From Linum tenue (Eukaryota; Streptophyta; Magnoliopsida; Malpighiales; Linaceae), in the NCBI GenBank assembly GCA_946122785.1, contig CAMGYJ010000008.1, positions 58,820,877 to 58,884,876 on the forward strand: a stretch of 64,000 nucleotides of DNA. Reading direction: 5' to 3'. Of this stretch, positions 55,430-64,000 are shown piece by piece. A model generated the notes under the pieces. The model was not told where the DNA came from. It searched no databases and saw only the letters and a list, made by a program, of their open reading frames with translations. Made by a program: the position numbers and the translations under genes. The stretch's first letter is position 1; each line of letters starts with the position of its first letter.

Positions 55430-57261
55430 AACCACAGATTTATCGATCGTCTGTACCATGTGAGTGTCATAGTTTAGCACGAAATTGTTTCAATGCAAAT
55501 TGACATTAATATTTTCCCTAGAATCTCATTTGTTTAGGGAAACGTCGAGCAGTTTTTATTCATCCTGAAGATCAGTACCAACGTTGTGTTTTATCTGCTG
55601 AAGAGGAAGAAGCATTTGAGAGAGGTGTGCTCTCTGTGTTTTAATTTTTCTAATTAGTTCATCTATTCAATGAGTAATACATGGTTTTATATTTAAATTC
55701 TGCAGAAGAAGCTGCCTTACAATTCCAACTCTCTCAACTTCGGCGAATGCTATCCCAAGTCGCCCGTAAGAGAAGACATCATATTTTGAAACAGAAGGTT
55801 CATAGGAGGGGCTTACCTTTTGAACACCAAGGTTGTTGTTTGCTATATTTTGTAGCAAGTCTTACATATTAGGCTATTTTGTATTGTTCACTCTTTATTT
55901 ATTTCTTTATCAACTTATTTGTTTTGGTGTTGTTCATAGTTTGGGAGCCTCAGTTTATATTTCTATTACAAAAGCAAAGTCGATTACTTCGACGTATTCA
56001 TCCGCATAGAAAGAGACGTGGCCGAAGTTTCTTTCCTACAGAAGTCAATCAAAGTATGTGGATTCTAATGGGCACTGTTATACATGACATGGTTCATCTA
56101 TATTTTGGATCAATTTTTGTACATTGGATATATGTTTTAGGGTTCTGGTCAACATATTTTGTTCCCTATTTTGGTCTTACAACATATAATGTACCCATTT
56201 ATGTCATGTATATAATTTAGTGATGTACGCTTCATGTGACCTTATGCAAATAGTGGATTGTTTTTAGATGTGTCAACGACAAATTTGTGTGTTTTGAACA
56301 AAATTTAGTGTTTCCTTAAATTTTAGTTATTCTTACTTAAAATGAGAAGTATACCATTCTATCTTTCCTTGAAAACATTTGTCTTAATAATTGTGAATAA
56401 TGTAGCGCGAGTACATGAGCTTGACAGTTTCTCAAACTCATTCAATTTATCAATTACTGTGACAATTACCTCCCCGCAGAGATGTGCCCGAATTTCTTAA
56501 AACTCTACTTGAAGGGGATACACCATTAGCGCGTCACTTTCGTACTAACATCAGAGCCTATAATGGGGTTTTTTTGCTTTATTTCTCTCGGAGGTAAAGT
56601 CAATCACTCTATTAATGATGGTCGTGGAGTTTATGTATATTCAATCAGTGGTCAGATTTATCATCGAATAGGATATTTGGTTCCTGGTGATGGGGATAGT
56701 CCGAAATTTGGACAGCTTTACATTCACGATTCGGATAACGAGGTCCAGAATCGTATGGACTTTTACTCCACTGATCCTGCCAAGAATCCGTTGCGCCAAT
56801 GTATTGTTGAAGGCCTCCAGCATATGTTTGATGACAATAATATCCTGGTACGTACATTTCGTTCTGCGTGAGATAGGATACAAAACTCTGGTGTCCAGGA
56901 GCTTCAACTGAAACTATTGGCTAAGCGTGAAATTAATAGTAGAGAATATGATTTGCCCTCTGCGAATGAGATTGCAGCATTGATTGTAGATGAAACAGGA
57001 GAGCAATCATTTTCTCCAGATATAATTGTTCAACAGAAGGGTTTAGAAATGGAAAGGATTAGCGTATACCATCCAAGTCTGATGGCATTACAATATCCAA
57101 TTTTATTCCCATATGGCGAGGATGGGTGGCATCCCTGCATTAGCTATAGTCACAATAGCTCTAATATCCGTGTTGGAGATAAAATGATAACGCAGTGTGA
57201 TTTCTATGCATATCGTCTTCAAACCCGTCTCCAGGAGTCGACAGTAATGGACACCTTTTCA
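55430..57261 (+). pseudogene. Helitron Rep N-terminal domain (Helitron_like_N), decayed
   Basis: Frames 56563-56871 and 56917-57261 are in register, with a TGA at 56869-56871 between them. They read FISLGGKVNHSINDGRGVYV, SGQIYHRIGYLVPGDGDSPK, DLPSANEIAALIVDETG and HPSLMALQYPILFPYGEDGW, the signature blocks of the N-terminal domain of plant Helitron helicases. Just upstream, another frame carries VPEFLKTLLEGDTPLARHFR, shifted by a T-tract near 56569. The region breaks at about 57261 just after FYAYRLQTRLQES. The HUH nuclease and helicase domains, which cut and unwind the donor DNA, are absent. Earlier pieces (55540-56046), Arg-rich and interrupted by intron-like gaps, may be its N-terminus. 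Confidence 0.7.
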
Positions 57262-57793
57262 ATACCGTATTCGAGATGGTTACTCGGTATCAAGCTGAGT
57301 AGGTGCTCGGCCTCAGCTGGTACGTCTTTTCTCTCCCTTTGTTTTGAATTCGGAGCTGTGATTTTTGGTTTAGTTCCTCGATTTCACCCTGTTCGTAGGA
57401 TGGGGTGCGATATTGTTTTCGAGTGTTGTACAATTTACACTTTATATTTCTGTGTATTATTGATAGTGGAGAGTTTCAGATTTTGGTGTGAATTAGAAAT
57501 GATTAGAGTAGCCATTCCATGGCAATTTTATTGTTGGAAAGGAGGGGATGCTCGGTGTTGAATGTGTTACTTCAAATCCAACTGTCATTGTTATGCAGAT
57601 TACCTTTAGTATTTCTGCATAGAAATATGGGTTACTATTTGGTTTCACGTGCTTTACTCTCTATACTTGCATCTATATCCAACATCATGAAGGTGCACAG
57701 TTTTATCATATTCTTAAGGGTAATTTTAGCAAGTAGTCTCATCGTTCTAATTCTATAATCACAGTGTCTTCTGGCCTGGCCTTTGTAATGGAA

Positions 57794-58045
57794 TTAATTG
57801 TTATGATTGCCATCATACAATGACTTAGAGAATGCTAAGAAGTAAGAAGGAAGAACCAGAACAGTAGGCATATGGAGATAGGTGGTGGGTAGTAATGCTC
57901 TGTGTGTGTGTCTAATGCCTAAAGTGGGGGTCTCCTTGGTCGTAGTGCTTGGATGCTGCTCTAGCCAGGTAGTATCTTTAGTAGTTGCAGCGGTAGCGGT
58001 GGCCAACTGAGACTGAAGTAGCTCCAATGAATCACCGAGCGCCAT
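57794..58045 (-). pseudogene. Possible captured gene fragment in the Helitron
   Basis: ATG at 58045 on the minus strand opens MALGDSLELLQSQLATATAA, Ala/Thr/Ser-rich, with good start context. The frame runs to 57794 without a known motif. Together with the intron-like plus-strand sequence 57320-57560 it may be a host 5' exon picked up by the Helitron. Confidence 0.25.
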
Positions 58046-58199
58046 TCCTCGACCCCGTCTCGCTCTAATCGGCCTGATTCGTGGCCAATGGAGACACGAA
58101 GCATTGAAACCGAGGTGGATTCAACTAGGGTTTGACGAAAAGAAGAGTGCTCACGATTAGACTGACGGATGGATCAGATCTGTTAGAGAAAATCTATAG

Positions 58200-59420
58200 G
58201 ACGGATAAGGTCAAGGCAGAGTAGGCGAGCCATTGACCGTCTAACATGTAGGGGTCGAATGAGAAGCTCAGAATTACAAAACTCATGTACTCTTTTTTTC
58301 CTTATGAAATTTCATTGGTTTTCTATTCATACATGGTTATACTGAAATCATAGTTGGTAGAAGAAGATAGAATAAATAACCTTTTCTGGGGAAGTTCTTC
58401 TCCACAAAGAATAAGCTATGTATGAACGATATGGGGCTCTTTTGCACTACGTAACCCTGGTGGGGATATGGCTGTGTATGTTGTGTAGATGCACTGCAGT
58501 CCGCAAAGTGCCTTGCTTAATCACGAGGTTTGTTAGTTTTCCTTTACTAAGTGATTATCTGGCTTAGTAGCTTTTAGAAACCTCTTTGTCTGGCTGAAAA
58601 TGGATGTTATGTCATTGTTGTAGTGGTTGGTTAGTCTTCAGTCATAAGAGTTGATTTCTAATTTAGCTTGATTGTTTTTGCCTTGATGATGGATGTAAGA
58701 TGTTTTACTGGTACCTTTTGATTTTGCTCCGTAAATAATTATAAGACATTGAAAACTGAACTCCAGAATTGCTTATCACTATTAGCGTTGGCCAGCCACC
58801 ATGGGACCATCTCCTCATCATGCGAAGAAATGATTATGATTTCAACAAAGAAGTGCTTTCTTGGTTAGTTGATGACGTTTACTCACCTTCCAACTAATAT
58901 GGATATGTTGTTAGTTTCCTGCTTCTCTTTACCATGAAGTTTACCTGAATGCGTTCTTCATTTTGGTTGGTTAGAATTCTAATTTAAATGCAATACTTAG
59001 ATATTAGAAAGGGAAAGAGTTTTAGCACCTACTTCCAAATTTAGGAGTTAGACAAATCTCGCATGTGTTGAATTTAGATACCAAATACATAACTGAAATA
59101 TATAATCCAAACAATGTTCACATTTGTTATTGAATATCAAATTGGTTTTCTTTCTTTATGAAGTCATGAATCTTTTTTCATAAAATCCCACTTTCACGAC
59201 AGACGATTGTATATTTGAATCAACAAGTGTTTTATTTAATAAAATTCCAAATAAATACTTCAAATATTTGAGATTTTGGTCAATATAATAGCTTGGACTA
59301 TCCTTTTACGTCATTGTCAACTCTTAAAACCACAAATATTTTTCGTGAATCATATAAAATTAAAGATCCCAAATCAAGTAAATCATAAATATTGATAAAA
59401 TAAATTATACGAAATATAAT
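58200..59420. other. Non-coding right part of the Helitron
   Basis: No significant frame or motif until the terminal hairpin at 59430. Confidence 0.35.
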
Positions 59421-59456
59421 GAAATTGATCCGACCAACGGGTCGGGTAAAAGCTAG

Positions 59457-59834
59457 TTGGGTTGATATAGTAAGTCGTTTCCAGACATGTGTTTCTCAGC
59501 AAGCGCACCACGTTTTTTTTTTTTCATTTCTGAACGAATATACCCCATAATATTTAAGTCCGCTTCGATTTGGAACTAACGAAAAGGATATTTGAGTCTT
59601 TCTCGTGCTTAAATCCCACTTCATTTGAAGACAATATCTCTACTATCATTTATGTGTACTCTGTTTCTTTTCTCGTTTGCTTCCTCTATCAGTCAGTCTA
59701 GCCATGGTGGTGGTTGGAAACTTAGCGCTTCTTCTAGACATGACGATGCCAACGATCATCATACTTCCCGAGAGGGAAACACGTCTGGTGGCTCTTGATC
59801 TGCTATTGAGCTTGTCGAGGCGGTAGCTTCATCG
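59457..59834. other. Spacer between the Helitron end and the TPR-gene remnant
   Basis: A T11 run near 59513-59523, otherwise no feature. An ATG at 59704 opens a short frame that ends at 59799; it may be the original leader region of the next gene. Confidence 0.3.
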
Positions 59835-60542
59835 TCTCACCGGTTCTAGCAATGTCCATTCTTATTCTCTGGCTGGGAAGGGCTTCAAATCGGAAGGGGA
59901 AGCGAGGAATCAGATATTTGTGGTCCGCGGGGAGGAGAATTCGAAGGTGAACGAGGTGGATTTAAAAAGCAACAAAGAGAACGAGAACGGGAACGGCGAG
60001 GAGGGAGAAGAGGATCCATTCGATTGGGAGAAGGCGATGAGGAAAAGAGTAAAGCAAATCAAAGAGATGAGAGAATTGGAGAAGAAGGTTGAGGAGCTGC
60101 AGAGCCAGGAGGAAGAATAGATAAGTGAAAGTGGTGAAGAAGGGAGAGAAGAAGAAATGGTTAGCATTTTGCTCTTTGGTTCCACTTATGACAGGTAAAA
60201 GCTACACCCTTTTTTCTTTAACATGGTGGTTATGATGCTCTTCTCGTCCTTCGGAATCCTATTTATTAGACAATTTTGAGAACCCGTGTGTTTGTGCTTT
60301 TTGGCTCCCGTTTCACGATTCACTCTCATTGTAGCTATGCATCGTCATGGACCGATAAATACAAAGACAAGGATGAGAAGAGTACTTGGACGACTACCAA
60401 CCAACTTCCTTCTTCTAGGGACTATTTAGGAGACCTTTTGCAATGCCGGCCGCCCACTGGGTTGGAGAATAACCAAGCTTTCTGGGTGGCTCTCACATTT
60501 TGGCTCGGCTTGGTTGGAGCTGCCATTTTTCTTCAAAATTGA
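59835..60542 (+). pseudogene. Gutted chloroplast TPR-protein gene
   Basis: The first coding part (about 59835-60120) ends in an acidic linker, DPFDWEKAMRKRVKQIKEMR and a coiled coil, then TAG (60118-60120). After about 30 bp, EEMVSILLFGSTYD ends at a donor ACAG|GTAAAA (60194). The last exon (acceptor TTGTAG, 60335-60542) reads SYASSWTDKYKDKDEK, LPSSRDYLGDLL and a final hydrophobic helix, FWVALTFWLGLVGAAIFLQ. Splicing at these sites keeps the frame (AG|C = Ser). From memory of the family, a TPR block of about 150 residues normally separates the two parts; it is missing here. A retained intron shows this is not a retro-copy but an internally deleted gene. Confidence 0.6.
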
Positions 60543-60700
60543 ATCTCATTAGTGCTACTAGCTTTGGGACAGACCTTGGCTGAGAATTTTTTTTTTTTTT
60601 TTTTTTGCTTGTAATTTTTCTTCTTCAAACAAAAATTCGTTGTATGTGTTCTAATTCATCTAAAGAGAGATACAAAAATTGTTAATGACTTGGTTTCAGA
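60543..60700. other. 3' flank of the TPR-gene remnant
   Basis: It includes a T18 run at about 60588-60606 and ends at the left edge of copia 3. Confidence 0.35.
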
Positions 60701-61683
60701 TGATGAAAGTGTTGCTCGCGTCGAGCGCAAGATGCCTGCTCCTCTGCCCTTCAATTTCACCTGCAAACCCTAACTCTATCTTTTGCTAAGAACAAGTGAT
60801 GAATGAAAAGGGAAATGATATAGATCGAAAAGCAATTGTAAACACGACAGAGAAGGAGTTATAGAGCAGGCTCGAGGACACTGGGCTTATTCACTTGAAC
60901 CCAGTTCCTTTGGTGGTACGAAGTCAGGCCCGTAGTTCCTACCTGCTTACTTACTCAAAGTTGTGCGTTACAAGATCGATCAGCCAACTCTTACTTTCTG
61001 ATTTGCAGATTCAATCTCCCTGTACTCAACGAAACCAATAAAAGCTGCAGAACCAGAGCAAGAACAAAATGCAGAGATTGAAAAGTAAGGAATCAAACAG
61101 ACACAAGCACTTTTACGTGGTTTCCAGAGCTGGGAGAAAATGAATCCCAACTCTGACTACTCCACGGACGAGAAATCACTTATTTGTGATTCTCGCCAAT
61201 TCACTAAGTATGTTTGATTTGATGCACCGATTTAGAGTCACACTCCTCGACAAGATTAACCAACCACTCCAGGAAGGTTAATCCAAGACTGTCTATAACT
61301 ACTCTCCAACCCAGCTATCCAGCTACCGTGTCTTCCAACACACCCTCTAATACACAATCACTCCTGATCTTGAATTAGAGTTACTTTTCTTATCAATCGC
61401 CACTCACACACTCCTTAGCACTCTTGTACGAATTGATCTCCAGAAAAGTTACTCCTCTTTGATTTCGAGTGTGCTTTTTGTACTTCTTAGAAGCTAGCCG
61501 TTGATCCTCAAGTAAGGTAAGTCTCATTTCTGAATTCCTTTCCTGATTTGCTTGCCTGAGGTGATCCTTCTGTTGTACCAAATCTGCCACCCTTGCAACC
61601 GATGTTTCTTTCCAAATGCAGATTCGTGATGGCCACGGCTTCCTTTTCCTCCTTTGTGATTAATGACTGGTTTTCTTACAACA
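60701..61683 (-). repeat. 3' LTR of copia 3
   Basis: About 983 bp. The right edge is set by ACAACA before the polypurine tract; the left edge (TGATGAAAG) is a guess, because no target duplication can be checked. Blocks such as CACCTGCAAACCCTAA and ATCTTTTG align with the copia 1 LTR. Confidence 0.55.
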
Positions 61684-61695
61684 GTCTCCCCCTAA
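61684..61695 (-). promoter_or_regulatory. Polypurine tract of copia 3
   Basis: The minus strand reads CTTAGGGGGAGAC next to TGTTGTAAG, the LTR start. Confidence 0.6.
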
Positions 61696-61699
61696 GCCA

Positions 61700-62165
61700 T
61701 TTAATGATCCCCTCAGTTGCATATGTAGTTCTTGCACACACCTTAACACCTTGTTACGTGCAGACTGCTCCAAAAGGTTTGGATAAGCTAGATCAAAACA
61801 AACAAAATCTTAACGAGGGAGTTTTTATTAGACAATCAAAACTGACACTTAAGACATCCCGACACAAACTCTTAAGACGACCTAACACGAGCTCAGAAAG
61901 ACAGAGCTTTATTCAAAAATCAACACTGCAGACTCTATGACTAACTCTTCATGAATCCTACCAACTTAATCCCAAACATGACATGAAACAACCTTTCCTA
62001 AGCTAACTCCCCCTATGAATGATATTCATCATAAAACGAATATTTTGGAGATGGAACATAATCTGAGATTGCATCTTCATTCTCCAACATCAGATTTCCA
62101 CGGCTGCTTGCTTCCTCCTCATGCCTGAACATGACTCGAATAGCCTCCAAGGGATGCATCATTGG
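61700..62165 (-). other. Untranslated stretch between extra ORF and LTR of copia 3
   Basis: No open frame of note on the minus strand. A plus-strand frame (61593-61940) crosses the LTR edge and is considered chance. Confidence 0.4.
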
Positions 62166-63170
62166 TCATTTACCATTGTCTCTGACCGCTCCAACCAGAT
62201 CTGCTATATCTGGTTCTTCTTCTGCTTCATCCCCACCCAATTCGGCAAGGCTGAGTCCATCCTCCTGTGAAGGAACTGCATGAGCAGCTGCTTCTCCCCC
62301 TGGAGCATTGACCAGAGGGCGACGACGGCCTACAGACGCATCTACCTTACGCATGACGAACTGATCATGAAGGGAGTTGAGCAAATCCACATGAGCCACC
62401 TTAAAGCGCAAATCAAGACCTAAGGCCAACAGAATTTGAGTGATCAGTGGGGCAAAGGGAAGCTCGCCATCATAGTTGTCGTCATAGTAGTTCAGCATGT
62501 GATCAAACATAAGGTGAGGATAACTAATGACTCGATATTCCTTGGCACTAGCAAGTATCCACAGATCCAAATGATAGATTGTGGTGAGGCCATGAGACCT
62601 AGGCAGAAAGAACCGAGATATATAGAAGTGTAGAACTTTGAGATCGTCAGGAAGTCTACCAGAGTGGAACTCGGAGGATAATAGCGACCACTATCACGAG
62701 TATACAGACGAAGAGCATCACCCTCATTGAACTCAACATAGTGGAAGTCAGACTCATTCATGACTTCAACACCAGTAATGGGAATGCCAAGCAGAAGAGA
62801 CAACAACTTAACATTGATAGTTATCAGATAGTTATAAACTATCGTTGTGAAACAGGGCGGAGAGATGTGATAGCAAGGTTTCATGTTCGCATAGAACATT
62901 CGCACTGCATTAGGACGAAAACCGAAATTTCGATTAGGGAGTATGTCCCCCAACCAATGGTATTAATCAGGCAGGAAATATCCCTCCCATACCTGTTGAA
63001 CCTGGATGGATCAAGGGTGATGGAGGGGCACAATGGACGATCTTGGAATTTGAGAAGGTAGCGGGCATACCCTGCAGCATCATCAAATCCTTTACCATTG
63101 AAAATAGTTGCTTGAGCCAATCGAGGGGCGCCATATGTTGATTGGGGCCAGCCATGATCACTTGAGGATG
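62166..63170 (-). pseudogene. Extra post-pol ORF of copia 3
   Basis: Minus frames 63258-62881 (YARYLLKFQDRPLCPSI, INTIGWGTY), 62953-62492 (FGFRPNAVRMFYANMK, LLLGIPITGVEVMNESDF) and 62570-62166 (SYPHLMFDHMLNYYDD, VMRKVDASVGRRRP) together align with the copia 1 ORF at 16465-17663 along its whole length. The last two are in different registers, as in copia 1. The C-terminus is acidic again. Conservation between two diverged copies supports a real protein once made by this family. Confidence 0.55.
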
Positions 63171-63372
63171 GAGAAGGAATTATATGCGATAGAGTATTTA
63201 AGTGATGAAGAGGAGGACTCGAACCTAAGGCTTTTATAGTTGAACAAAGGACTGACAAAAGGAAGAAAGTGCAGGGAAATGGAAAGACAGGGATATGGAA
63301 AGACTTGAGCCTAAAGAATAGATGTCCTACGTATCAAGGAGAACGGACAAGAAGGGAAACCCTGATTCACAA

Positions 63373-64000
63373 TTAAGGAAGGTCTTGAGGTAGAGCTGAA
63401 AGTTCAACAATGTCACTCAAAGAGAATATACCTAACTCCCGCTGGATGTGAATGAAGGATTCAGAGCCCAAAGGCTTTGTGAAAATATTGGCCCATTGGA
63501 AATTTATAGGGACAAACTCAACATGAATTTTTCCGTCTTGAACCAACTCTCTAATGAAGTGGAAACGAATCTCTATGTGCTTGGTTTTAAAATGTTGGAC
63601 TGGGTTCTTAGACATGTTTATCGCACTAGTGTTGTCACATAGCACAGGAAGGGAGCCAAATTCTAAACCATAGTCAAGAAGTTGGTATTTCATCCACAAC
63701 AGCTGTGAACAACAGCAATCTGTTGCAGTGTATTCTACTCCTGCAGTTGACAAGGCAACAGAGTTTGGTTTCTTGCTAAACCATGCTACCAGAGAAGTTC
63801 CCATAAAGTGACACGTCCTAGAAGTACTTTTCCGATCAACTATGCACCCTGCATAGTCTGAATCAGAGTAACCAACTAACTCTAAACTTGACTCACAATA
63901 GTACCAAAGTCCAAATTCAATAGTGCCGGCCAAGTATCTAAAAATCCGCTTGACTGGGATAAATGGCTCTCCTTAGGTGCACTTTAAAATCTAGCACAGA
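63373..64000 (-). pseudogene. RNase H of copia 3 (partial at window edge)
   Basis: The frame from 63933 reads YSDSDYAGCIVDRKSTSRTC, VALSTAGVEYTATDCCCSQL (the usual Glu of STAEAE is Gly), PVLCDNTSAI and KHIEIRFHFIREL, ending at 63373. RT must lie beyond 64000. It aligns closely with 18074-18760 of copia 1. Confidence 0.8.

Larger units (their letters stand above)
54419..59456 (+). mobile_element. Helitron with only the N-terminal part of Rep
   Basis: The right end is firm: a CCGACC-AAC-GGGTCGG hairpin (59430-59445), then GTAAAAG and CTAG, followed by T. The left end is the best candidate (TCTACTTATTATTAAGAG at 54419) but is preceded by T rather than A. Between them, 55380-57261 encodes the Helitron-like N domain and nothing of the helicase. 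GC-rich and gene-like pieces (54660-54900, 57790-58100) may be captured host DNA, a known Helitron habit. Confidence 0.6.
60701..64000 (-). mobile_element. Copia element 3, SIRE-like, cut by the window edge
   Basis: Minus-strand element of the same family as copia 1. The 3' LTR (about 60701-61683) is followed by a polypurine tract, an extra ORF and RNase H; the rest lies beyond 64000. Gene order, LTR length and the extra ORF all match copia 1, though the sequence is clearly diverged. Confidence 0.75.

Noticed and set aside
61593..61940. 115-codon plus-strand ORF
   Set aside because: It crosses the LTR and polypurine tract of copia 3 and has no motif; considered chance.

Overview
The window is nuclear DNA from a flowering plant, most likely a eudicot; I cannot name the species. 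The evidence is intron-bearing genes with GT-AG splice sites, a complete chloroplast ABC-transporter gene, and a dense set of plant transposons: Ty3/gypsy, Ty1/copia, an L1-type LINE, a Mutator-like element, Helitrons, hAT and Harbinger MITEs. No bacterial operon, tRNA, rRNA or CRISPR was seen.

Layout. 1-1134: the possible end of one gene, then a PADRE (DUF4228) gene. 1731-2404: Harbinger-type MITEs. 2953-3864: a broken phosphoribosylanthranilate isomerase fragment on the minus strand. 5203-6719: a Mutator-like element with TIRs of about 185 bp carrying a captured NB-ARC resistance-gene piece (Pack-MULE). 6869-14379: a young gypsy element (573-bp LTRs, 4 differences by eye) in which most of pol is deleted but a spliced antisense gene is kept. 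About 14980-35825: an L1-type LINE blown apart by nested insertions: a copia element of about 8.2 kb (15209-23373, TSD CGTTC), a second copia (23754-28880, TSD AAGCT), an unidentified insert (about 31246-32645) and a MITE (33495-33850). 36323-39189: a few minus-strand exons with good splice sites that I cannot identify. 38058-38827 and 40260-40609: hAT-like elements. 42407-43040: a possible small Helitron.

43236-47954 (minus) holds the best gene in the window: a 17-exon, 708-residue half-size ABC transporter of the ABCB26/TAP1 type. Its summed exons divide exactly by three, and one intron uses a GC donor. After it come a hAT MITE (48117-48535), a peculiar field of GATATTAG/CTAATATC motifs that switches orientation (about 49320-51760), another hAT MITE (51927-52367), a second copy of the 40260 MITE (53011-53334), a Helitron carrying only the N-terminal part of the Rep protein (about 54419-59456), a gutted chloroplast TPR-protein gene (59835-60542), and a third copia element (60701 to the window edge) related to the first.

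Working together: only the PADRE gene and the ABC transporter look like intact host genes. Nearly everything else is transposon. Joining target-site duplications shows the order of events: the LINE is oldest, the copias landed in its ORF1, and the gypsy copy is the youngest element whose age can be judged.
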